A program made the position numbers and the translations under genes. The notes under the pieces are model-generated. The model did no database searches and was not told the origin of the DNA. It saw only the letters and a program-made list of their open reading frames with translations. This document shows positions 43,131 through 51,989 of a DNA stretch of 64,000 nt, one piece after another. How positions within the stretch are numbered: position 1 is the first letter of the stretch; every line of letters begins with the position of its first letter. Source of the DNA: Littorina saxatilis (taxonomy: Eukaryota > Mollusca > Gastropoda > Littorinimorpha > Littorinidae); the NCBI RefSeq assembly GCF_037325665.1, contig NC_090258.1:38370956-38434955 (forward strand), in the 5' to 3' direction.

Positions 43131-45557
43131 TTTAGGCTATCGTTTTCTTCTCTCATTTTATGTTTATATTTTGAAGACAAATACACGCACTGTCATGTGT
43201 GCGCATGCGCAAATGTCATAACCGTGGCGCGCTTCTCGTACCTGAATCAGCTGTTCCAATCGTCACTTAGCCTCAGAAAAGCGAACAAGGAAGACATCAT
43301 CTGACATGGCAAGGTTCGTTTGCGTTATCTTTACGGATGATTGTGTTCTTGACGCCAAAGACATAAAAAAAATTCAAGAAACCACAGGGAAGTCACTGCG
43401 ATGCCATTAAGGCTTCTTTTAAAACGCAGCAGCTCGACGACGCCAGCCTAGAAGTGACCAGGGACGAGTTTTTCAATGCGATATGTCTGACAACCAACCT
43501 GGGTATATCCTACAGGACCCATATTTTTCAAAGAAGGATAAAACTGTTTATACTGATTCGGATGATGTGGGTACCACAGGACCCATACTTTTTAAAGAAG
43601 GTTGCACAGAGTTATTTGTCTTGGCGATGTAATTCTTTTGTTTCCGTGAGTACTGATCATCGTGACACATTGACAAAATGGCATCAGCAAGCAAGGCAAA
43701 CCTCGAGGAAGCTTTCAGAAATGTTGGGTAAGCCATTTTAAATCCTTTGTTGTCTAAACTTCGTTGGTACTAGAAAATGAACGGCACTGTAATAAAGTAC
43801 TTTCAACAAGTCAGAACATGATCTCTTTGTGTACTTGGAACTATTTATTCATTTGGGTGTGATAATGAGATTCCCACGTGCTTCAGTTATTTAGCTGAGC
43901 TCGAAAAAAAAAATATCAACGTGCTGCGCGTACTGTCTTGTGTTTTATAGACTACTTTGTAGATGTACAGTGATGATCAGTGATGCATGGTGAATACAAC
44001 GTCCTAGTGAGTTAACACCATTTTCACCCTAATGTTAGTTCTGATTTCACCAATATTTTACATCCTTTGTGTCTGTAGCGCGGACGTGCCAAAGGGGATG
44101 GTGCATATCCTGCACCACGTGGGTTCCACCAGGCAGGATGTGTACAGGTCAATGTGGAGCAGCCTCATAGTAAGTTAGTTTTACTGTTTTCATTTATACA
44201 AAGTGTACTGTTTGTTGATGGCACAGAAGTGTTTATTTATTCGATATCTGGCCTTGTTATTATAAGAGTTCATGTCAGCGTCAAAAGAGCAAGAGTTTTT
44301 GTTCGCAAATTCTACTACTTTTAGTATCGCGCTTTATGAATTACATGTGTAGTCTTAAAACGTGAACTTGAACTTCATCTTAACGAATATCGTTATGATT
44401 AAACCTTGAATGAACGTCCATTTTATCATTGCATGGACTGAGTCCAGTGAGGTATTGCATTGGAGGAATAAGCTCTTGGGGGAAGCTTCATTTGTGTCGT
44501 CCAAAGAAAATGCACGTTTTTGGTCGGCATTACATACTAGGTTCGTTCTAACTCCTGAGAGAGAGAGTCAAAATGTCCACGCTGACCAGGTTGTCCACCA
44601 TTGGTTTGTTTTATTGAGGGGATGGTTAGTTACAGACGTTATAATAAGTTTAGCCCAAACTGTCATGAATGTTGGTGAATTCTGTTTTTGCGCACTTATT
44701 CAGGTTATTGTTGATTTTTCTTGTTACTTTTGGTTGAGCAATGAGTTGCTTACTTAGTGTTCAACAGTATTCCATTCACAGTGTCTTTTATTGTTGTATC
44801 TTTTGCTCTGCTTCAGCCAAGGCCGCAGCCCGGAGATCGAAATTGCAGCTATTAGTGCTGAATAATTTATACACAAACACATTTTATGCATGACTTATCT
44901 TCCCCTGTGTTTGTCCTTCCAGTGACGTATATGACAGTGAAATTGACCATGAAATGACGAACGCATGATTGAACAGAAAGACCCATACCAGTATTGCATT
45001 GAATGTGCTTTTCATTCCTCAATCTGAAGTTACTAAACATTGACTAATTTTTAATGCATACAAAATTGCATGACATGGATAGGCCTCTATTGAATTTAAT
45101 TACATACTTTTCAAGAAGAAAACCAAACTTTATATTCCAATTGTTCAGACTTTGAGGAAACTGTGCGTGTATGTGTCTGTGTGTTCACTTTGTGTGATCA
45201 AAATAACTCCGAAACATGGAGGTTCAGTCTTTATAGAGTCACAACAAGGTTGGTTTTCTGTCTTGTTTATTTCAGGCCAAAGGAGCTTCGGCCATTAGAG
45301 GAAAACTACAAGCCTATTCCTAGCACAGTACAGCCACCACAGGTGTCTACTTTTTTTGAAGGCCTGAAAGAGCTCCTTCCCTCCTCATGCTTTTTGGATG
45401 TTTGGGAGCCGCGTCGGAAGCCATCTGCCCCAGCACCACCCCCTCTCAGAACTGACTCACCATCGGTTCGCCTGGCTACATTCTTGAGAGTCACCATCAC
45501 TGTGAGTGTGCTGACGTGACTGCAGTACTAAATTTCTTGACAGTCTGTTGTACTCCT
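43131..45557 (+). other. Scattered exon-like segments, unassigned
   Basis: Between AT-rich stretches are: MARFVCVIFTDDCVLDAKDI from about 43306; VPKGMVHILHHVGSTRQDVY ending at a GTAAGT donor (about 44080-44172); DVYDSEIDHEMTNA after CCTTCCAG (about 44920); and, after TTTATTTCAG (45274), PKELRPLEENYKPIPSTVQP with PSSCFLDVWEPRRKPS. Acceptors and donors look plausible on plus, so this may be a host gene or a decayed transposon gene with introns. I do not recognise the family. Confidence 0.3.
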
Positions 45558-45943
45558 TTTTCTTTATTTGGTGTTTAACGTCGTTTTCAACCATGAAGGT
45601 TATATCGCGACGGGGGAAGGGGGGAGATGGGATAGAGCCACTTGTCAATTGTTTCTTGTTCTCAAAAGCACTAATCAAATTTGCTCCAGGGGCTTGCAAC
45701 GTAGTACAATATATTACCTTACTGGGAGAATGCAAGTTTCCAGTACAAAGGACTTAACATTTCTTACATACTGCTTGACTAAAATCTTTACAAAAATTGA
45801 CTATATTCTATACAAGAAACACTTAACTAAAGGAGAAACAGAATCCGTTAGTTGCCTCTTACGACATGCTGGGGAGCATCGGGTAAATTCTTTCTCGTCC
45901 CAACCAATATGGGACTCCCCCTAACCCGCAGGGGGGTGGTTCA
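45558..45943 (-). mobile_element. Longer family C copy (386 bp)
   Basis: The family C tail plus about 330 bp of upstream sequence, including CATGTCGTAAGAGGCAACTA in reverse complement. Possible target duplication GTACTCCT (45550-45557, 45944-45951). It is a close relative of 58400-58746. Apparently the 3' UTR of a LINE whose coding part is not in this window. Confidence 0.8.
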
Positions 45944-46000
45944 GTACTCCTCTTGCGAAAGACAACAAATAGAGGAAGACACAACAGGCCAACACCAAAA

Positions 46001-46291
46001 TTTTGTTTGTTTGTTTGCTTAACGCCCAGCCGACCACGAAGAGCCATATCAGGGCGGTGCTGCTTTGACATTTAACGTGCGCCACACACAAGACAGAAGT
46101 CGCAGCACAGGCTTCATGTCTCACCCAGTCACATTATTCTGACACCGGACCAACCAGTCCTAGCACTAACCCCATAATGCCAGACGGAGCAGCCACTAGA
46201 TTGCCAATTTTAAAGTCTTAGGTATGACCCGGCCGGGGTTCGAACCCACGACCTCCCGATCACAGGGCGGACCCCTTACCACTAGGCCAAC
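46001..46291 (-). mobile_element. tRNA-derived SINE
   Basis: Near-complete copy with short internal deletion (missing part of GACGCCAGGCGG). GTTT tail at left, tRNA-like head at right. Confidence 0.9.
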
Positions 46292-46400
46292 CGATCTCTT
46301 CCTGTGAAGCTTGCCAAAGCTTTGAGAAGCCGAAAACCCAAGCCCCGATACTGATGCCGATCGTTGTGCAAGAACCTATGGAGCTGGTTGGGATTGAGTC
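46292..46400 (+). pseudogene. Short integrase-like fossil fragment
   Basis: About 110 bp whose translation resembles the end of an integrase zinc-binding region and the start of a DDE integrase core, as in Gypsy-type LTR elements or Ginger/KRBA2-like genes. It is an isolated, broken scrap with no LTRs or other parts in view. The family cannot be settled from so little. Confidence 0.45.
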
Positions 46401-46413
46401 CTGATTGGTGAGT

Positions 46414-46745
46414 TAGTTAGTTAGTTTGTTTGTTTCACGCCCAGCCGACCACGAAGGGCCATATCAGGGCGGTGCTGCTTTGACATATAACGTGCGCCAC
46501 ACACAAGACAGAAGTCGCAGCACAGGCTTCATGTCTCACCCAGTCACATTATTCTGACACCGGACCAACCAGTCCTAGCATTTAACCCCATAATGCCAGA
46601 CGCGAGGCGGAGCAGCCACTAGATTGCCAATTTTAAAGTCTTAGGTATGACCCGGCCGGAGTTCGAACCCACGACCTCCCGATCACAGGGCGGAAGTTAG
46701 TTAGTTAACTGTTGCTTAATGGGTCCAGCGGACCATTTAGGCCAA
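46414..46745 (-). mobile_element. LINE-B-variant tail with a SINE nested in it
   Basis: Outer insertion: LINE-B-variant 3' end (about 60 bp, ending TTAGGCCAA) flanked by CTGATTGGTGAGT at 46401-46413 and 46746-46758. A SINE occupies about 46427-46696 within its AGTT repeat. Confidence 0.85.
46427..46696 (-). mobile_element. tRNA-derived SINE inside a LINE tail
   Basis: Nearly complete SINE, ending CGATCACAGGGCGG at its head side. Its flanks are AGTTAGTTAGT-type repeats of the host tail, so the target duplication is hidden in the microsatellite. Confidence 0.85.
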
Positions 46746-47171
46746 CTGATTGGTGAGTATGGCGGCTGCTTGATCATAATTGATATGTGTAACTACATAA
46801 TTATTACAAGACTCGTATCAATTTTAAGTTTTTTCTCAACTAGCTTTCTCATTCTGTCACTGTGCATGCACACTTTTTTTGCAACACACGATCACAATCT
46901 GAGATTTCTCTATCATGTTTGCACAGTCTTGATGACCAAGGGAGATTTTGTATGATTAAGCGCAATACCAACATAAAATGTTTACTCAAAGCCCTCACAT
47001 GCTTTTGCCGACTCATACACCTGCAATTTCAACTTTGGAGCGCGCCACTCGTCAATTTGAAGCATTGGCTTTGAAGTTAGTGTTTATTTGTTTTTCACTT
47101 TGCACTAATATGTCATTTTTTTTGCCATTACACTACTAACTTTCTCGATTATGAGTTATTAGACATGCGCA
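46746..47171. other. Non-coding, nothing recognised
   Basis: AT-rich. No domain or known repeat. Confidence 0.4.
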
Positions 47172-47614
47172 CTTTGAATCTGATAAAATACTGTGCTTCC
47201 ATGTTGTGTCATATGCCTTTTCCAAGTCAAACAGGACGGACACGACATGCTCTCCGCTTACCAAAGCGTTACGAACAAATGATTCAAAAGGAACCAAGTG
47301 ATAGGTTGTGGTTTTATGTTTTCGAAAACCACACTGGGTTATGTCCAAAGCACCGTTTTTTTTTAAAGTGCCACAGCAACCTTTCATGCACTAGCCTCTC
47401 CATCGTCTTACACAGACAGCTGGTATAAAGACCAACCAGAGAGCAAAACTTTTTTCTGTCCAAAACATTTTTGTCACAACCCAGGTTAATATTCCGATAG
47501 CGATTTTGCAAAATTTTGTGTTGCTGATTTTCTATTTAATAAAATCCGATTTCGAGCACCTGATCAAACTGCACCGGGCGGCCCTGAGGCCAGTGACGTC
47601 ACTCGAGGAACATC

Positions 47615-48118
47615 ATGGCGGACGGTTGTAACTCTGCGGTTGTATCTTCTACCGAAACAGACGTTCCCCCTTTCAAACGGCGAAGGAAAGTCGGTTACTA
47701 CTGTGCAGTTGCGGAGTGTAACAGCAAGCATGCTGATGGTTTTACATTGCATCAGTTTCCTACTGATGCAGAAACTCAGCGACAGTTGATTAAATTCGTT
47801 CAAACTTGCCGAGCAGATTTCGGACCAAGTTTTGGTACGCCGAACCAGAACTCACGGATATGCAGTCTGCACTTCACTACGGATTGCTATCCAAGAAAGA
47901 TTGCACTGGCTGCAAGTTTTGGACTTAAAGCGAAGATGGTTTTAAACCATAAATCAGTGCCAACAGTGAAAAAAAAAACGCATCGTCTGGCGCCAACAAC
48001 AGTCACAACGGTGACTTGCTCGAGTACCGTGGCATCCGTCTCCACAGCCAGCAGCACTGTGACACAAGTAACAACGGCAGTTACAGCGCCAATTTGCTCT
48101 GCCATTGTGGCTCCATAG
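47615..48118 (+). CDS. THAP zinc-finger protein, N-terminal exon
   Basis: A sequence-specific DNA-binding domain, in transposons used to bind the element ends. After MADGCNSAVVSS and a basic PFKRRRKVG comes YYCAVAECNSKH (C-x4-C), GFTLHQFPTD, RADFGP, then RICSLHFTTDCY (C-x2-H-F) and HKSVPTV, the AVPTIF-like box. This is the complete THAP pattern in about 90 residues. A Thr/Val/Ser-rich tail follows. The stop at 48118 lies shortly before a donor-like AAGG|GTAAGG (about 48167). A plus-strand segment after TTGCTTGCAG (ILEDTLAVGPCECDVKPEPS, from about 48461) could be exon 2. Start ATG chosen because it follows the TGACGTCA box by about 15 bp. Confidence 0.85.
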   Translation: MADGCNSAVVSSTETDVPPFKRRRKVGYYCAVAECNSKHADGFTLHQFPTDAETQRQLIKFVQTCRADFGPSFGTPNQNSRICSLHFTTDCYPRKIALAASFGLKAKMVLNHKSVPTVKKKTHRLAPTTVTTVTCSSTVASVSTASSTVTQVTTAVTAPICSAIVAP

Positions 48119-48142
48119 CAGTGTTCGAGTCAGAGGAGCCTT

Positions 48143-48260
48143 TGCCAAAAGGGAACACCAAAGGGTAAGGTGGAAAATTGTATTGTTATGAAGAATACTA
48201 ATGCCAAAAGGGAACACCAAAGGGTAAGGTGGAAAATTGTATTGTTATGAAGAATACTAA
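48143..48260. repeat. 59-bp direct duplication
   Basis: TGCCAAAAGGGAACACCAAA ... AATACTAA occurs twice in perfect tandem (48143-48201, 48202-48260). It duplicates the presumed splice donor of the THAP exon. Confidence 0.9.
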
Positions 48261-48560
48261 TAGGTTCAGTGACACTGACATGATGCCATTATTGAAAAAT
48301 TCTATACAAGGGCGCTGCATTTGTCAACTTTCACTGAATAAAACTGGATAAATTTGTAAGCTTTGAGTAGAAAATTCTGTTTTCTTGTGTTAAAATTGTT
48401 TTAACTTACAAAAATACAGAAGTAGAGGACTAAAGACTGATTGTAACATTGTGCTTGCAGATTCTGGAAGATACTTTGGCAGTTGGGCCTTGTGAATGTG
48501 ATGTAAAACCTGAACCATCTGACCATCATACAGCTGATTTGTCAGGATCTTGTCATGGAG

Positions 48561-48686
48561 CTAGTGAAAGTGACAATCCTTTGCCAGTGCATGCAAAAAC
48601 ACGTTAATCTCTAAATCCGAGTCGAAATCGCTGCTTTCACACGAGAGTTGCAATGCAACGTCTCTCTCTGCTTCGCTTGACGCCAT
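48561..48686 (-). CDS. Inward-facing short first exon at the right end of the TTAA element
   Basis: ATG 48686 gives MASSEAERDVALQLSCESSD, FDSDLEIN, then stop at 48561 unless spliced. Acidic serine-rich N-terminus. Position, orientation and the nearby TGACGTCA mirror the first exon of the P2RX7_C gene in the 10.5-kb element, so it may be the start of the same type of second gene. That is inference. Confidence 0.35.
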   Translation of the reverse strand: MASSEAERDVALQLSCESSDFDSDLEINVFLHALAKDCHFH

Positions 48687-49035
48687 GTTTGCTCGCTCAG
48701 TGTGTTCCTCGTTTGACGTCACTAGCCAGGGGAGTTAAGCGAAGGCAACATTTTAAGATTGCTCCCCTTATAGTTAATTACAGGTGAGAATGAGCACTTT
48801 TAATAGCCAATTACGCGCGATCGGAGAAGATGGAACTTGATATAATTATATTTTTGCGGTCCTGTTATAAATCCCTTTCCAATGGCACAATAAAAAGTGT
48901 GCACTCTGGTTGGTCTTTAAGGCTATCGGCCGATAATTATTTGGGTCTTTATGATCCTTTCTAGGCTTCGGAACAGGAATAATTACGGCCTTTCTCCAGT
49001 TGGGAGGAAAAGTACCAGTGGACCAGATATGATTG

Positions 49036-50000
49036 GTCAGTCAGTGTTTGATGTGTGCTAACTGGTATACTTGACATAGTGTTCATATGAAAGTTTTATG
49101 GGTTGCAGCCATGGCTACCTCTACTACAGAAGTAGAGTACGCTATGGTTGCAGCTCATCCAGGTCACAGGAACACAAAGGAGCTGGTTCCAGTGATAACA
49201 TAGGCACATGGAACTGCTTATGGACTACTTTAGAAAGTGTGCGGTTACAACCAAGACTCTCCAGTCAGGAAGGTCTGCGGAAGGGTGCTTGTTCCGTTTC
49301 CTCGGACAGGCTTTTCAAGACAAGGTAGGTTATTTACCACATGATTAGGCTTTAATTATGAATGCACTTCAAAGTTCAGTCTATTTCATTATCTGGTACA
49401 AGTTCTCTTGCATGCCATATATTTATGCATTGTTTAATAAATACATGAGGATGCATTGTGGCAAGGCAACGTCAAAGTGTCATGCAAATATAAGGTTGAT
49501 TTCTACTTTCAAATCACGATCACGGGTATAACACAATTGGTATGTTTGGTGTAGATTACCATACCTCTATATCTTCAATAGTACTGACCAAAGAAGAAGG
49601 TTTAATTGTGTGATCATGTTTTGATACATATATGCTTCACCCTGAAGATGTGTTTTATTTGTCGTGTTTGAGAACAAAGTTTGGTGAAGTAGAAGCTACC
49701 GCTGTAGGCTGGTGTAAGGCTGAAGAAGAACCACTGACAAGTCCATTTTCAAGCAAAGTGAGCATGAACCCAGAGCTCTCTTTCTCTCTCTTTCTATCGG
49801 TCTGTTATTCACAGAATGACACTAACAGTCTTTCTTTCTTTATTTGGTGTTTAACGTCGTTTTCAACCACGAAGGTTATATCGCGACGAGACACTAACAG
49901 TGACACAAGTAAATAATCTGTATCAATGTAACAGACACTGCAAGGAGGAGAGACATCTACCAGGAAGAAGTGATGGCAGTGCGGCCGACAGGGGAATTCT
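49036..50000 (+). other. Exon-like segments, unassigned
   Basis: A segment ending at a CAAG|GTAGGT donor (about 49323) reads HMELLMDYFRKCAVTTKTLQ. A later one (about 49632-49757) reads MLHPEDVFYLSCLRTKFGEV with a possible GCAAA|GTGAGC donor. No domain recognised. A family C tail at 49829-49889 interrupts the following part. Confidence 0.3.
49829..49889 (-). mobile_element. 61-bp family C tail
   Basis: Flanked by GACACTAACAG (49818-49828, 49890-49900). Confidence 0.92.
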
Positions 50001-50260
50001 GCACCACAGGCTATGATGAATACAGCACCACAGGCTATGATTAATACATCACCACAGGCTATGGTAAACAGCAGCACCACAGGCTATGATTAATACAGCA
50101 CCACAGGTTATAAATACAAGCTATGATAAATATAGCACCACAGGCTATGATTAATACAGCACCACAGGCTATGATTAATACAGCACCACAGGCTATGATT
50201 AATACAGCACCACATCTATAAATACAGCACCACAGGCTATGATTAATACAGCACCACAGG
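50001..50260. repeat. 24-bp minisatellite, third locus
   Basis: About 10 units of GCACCACAGGCTATGATTAA plus TACA, with some deleted units. The same motif as at 19833 and 33933 but with TTAA in place of TAAA, in unrelated flanks. Also reads MINTAPQA. Confidence 0.93.
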
Positions 50261-50387
50261 TGTACTAGTATTGGTAGTAAATGGCTACATATACCAGTAT
50301 GTTTCACTTTCACTGTCACACAATCAAATAGTCTAACTATTTATGCAGAGCTGAATTCCAAGACACCAAAGAAATTGCGGTGATACC

Positions 50388-51065
50388 TGGAGTGTGGAGA
50401 GAGGGGAACCAGTGCTGTGCCTGGCCGCCACACAGGAGTGATAAACTCAGGAGTGTGGGGAGAGGGGAACCAGTGCTGTGCCTGGCCGCCATACAGGAGT
50501 GATAAACTCAGGAGTGTGGGGAGAGGGGAACCAGTGCTGTGCCTGGCCGCCATACAGGAGTGATAAACTCAGGAGTGTGGGGAGAGGGGAACCAGTGCTG
50601 TGCCTGGCCGCCACACAGGAGTGATAAACTCAGGAGTGTGGGGAGAGGGGAACCAGTGCTGTGCCTGGCCGCCATACAAGAGTGATAAACTCAGGAGTGT
50701 GGAGAGAGGGGAACCAGTGCTGTGCCTGGCCGCCATACAGGAGTGATAAACTCAGGAGTGTGGAGAGAGGGGAACCAGTGCTGTGCCTGGCCGCCATACA
50801 GGAGTGATAAACTCAGGAGTGTGGAGAGAGGGGAACCAGTGCTGTGCCTGGCCGCCATACAGGAGTGATAAACTCAGGAGTGTGGAGAGAGGGGAACCAG
50901 TGCTGTGCCTGGCCGCCATACAAGAGTGATAAACTCAGGAGTGTGGGGAGAGGGGAACCAGTGCTGTGCCTGGCCGCCATACAGGAGTGATAAACTCAGG
51001 AGTGTGGAGAGAGGGGAACCAGTGCTGTGCCTGGCCGCCATACAGGAGTGATAAACTCAGGAGTG
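50388..51065. repeat. 61-bp minisatellite, about 11 units
   Basis: Unit AGGAGTGTGGGGAGAGGGGA ... GCCGCCATACAGGAGTGATA AACTC. Units differ mainly as GTGGGG versus GTGGAG and CATACAGG, CACACAGG or CATACAAG. A 61-bp period cannot keep one reading frame, so it is not coding. Confidence 0.95.
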
Positions 51066-51776
51066 CAGTGAAAAAAAGGGAAACTCCAAAGGCAGACTGG
51101 AAAGCTTACCCAATTAACCTAATTTACTGGAATGGTAAGTGTCTTTTCATATTTCTTATATATATATATATATAAATCCTAAAGCCTCCTTAGGTCGACC
51201 AATTGTCGCCCTAAGGCCCCCATTTTACAACACTTTCGATTTAGGTCGACCGAAAATCGGTCGACCTAAGGTTTGGCCCCTTTTCTGCAATCCCATTGGA
51301 CTGACAGCATCGACCCTATGCGCTATCGAGAAGACAGTGCCCAAAGTGTCTTGTCTGTAAATGGCATCAATTTGGGATTTACCGTTTAGGAAAAAAATCA
51401 AAAAGTAATTTTGAGACTTATGTTGACCTTTGGAAAATGGGGTCTTTAAGGCAACTACGATAAATTGTCAAATATATTTTTATCTGAGAGTGTTCCTTGT
51501 AAAAAAAATGAGATTTGTGGGAATTTTGTTTTACTCGAAATAATGAAATACGTATCCCATTCGTGCTTCTTCTCGTTTTGCGAAACTTGTCTTTTGTGAA
51601 AAGATACACAATTCACACTATGAGCCATCACGGATCCATTGATCTTCAAATGGTTCGATCACCACAGTAAGACGAAATTTGACCTTCCGCCCTCATTGGA
51701 GCTGTGAAAGGACGCCATTTTTTCTGATGTGCTCTGCTGGTAAACAACTTTTGACGACTTTATTTGATTGTTTTGC
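51066..51776. other. Non-coding, with TA repeats and a hairpin
   Basis: Contains a TATATA tract (about 51158-51173), the hairpin at 51241 and AT-rich sequence. No gene recognised. Confidence 0.45.
51241..51269. repeat. Perfect 13-bp hairpin
   Basis: TTAGGTCGACCGA, AAA, TCGGTCGACCTAA. A further TTAGGTCGACCA lies about 50 bp upstream (51190). Role unknown. Confidence 0.9.
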
Positions 51777-51989
51777 AATGTAAAATATATAGTTAGTTAG
51801 TTAGTTAGTTAGCTGTTGCTTTTCGGGTCCAGCGGACCATAATAGGCCAAATCAGGACCTCATAAGTTAATCGTTGCACATTTTTAGATTAAAACCCTTC
51901 TAATACATAAAATCCGTAACGTCACCCGAAGGCAACAAAAAAGTCAAAGCAAAACCCTTTATGTCAAATAAACTAGGTTGTTTTAAAAT

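Larger units (their letters stand above)
47429..48916. mobile_element. 1.5-kb TTAA element with THAP gene (Kolobok-like)
   Basis: Terminal repeats AGACCAACCAGAGAGCA and, inverted, AGACCAACCAGAGTGCA. TTAA on the right (48917-48920) and a one-base-altered TATAA on the left (47424-47428). The intact LINE-B sequence AGCTGGTTAAGGC shows the original site. It contains a THAP-domain exon reading inward from the left and another short first exon reading inward from the right. TGACGTCA lies upstream of each (47593-47600, 48714-48721). A THAP finger plus TTAA fits Kolobok; no catalytic domain is left. Confidence 0.85.
47172..49035 (-). pseudogene. Old LINE-B-related reverse transcriptase fragment, split
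   Basis: 47172-47424 and 48917-49035 are adjacent parts of a LINE-B-like ORF2. They cover FDLEKAYDTTWKHSILSD, CGFRKHKTTTYHLVPFESFV, and after the insertion the region before it with KAVIIPVPKP-type codons. Clearly more diverged than the copies at 26-29 kb, with frame damage. It keeps Y in KAYD where the full-length LINE-B has N. Confidence 0.8.

Noticed and set aside
46292-46400. Evidence of an LTR retroelement or Polinton in the window
   Set aside because: Only a ~110-bp integrase-like scrap is visible. No LTRs, capsid, protease or polymerase parts were seen.
50388-51065. CRISPR-like regular repeats
   Set aside because: Direct tandem 61-bp units with no unique spacers, in a eukaryotic genome. 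It is a minisatellite.
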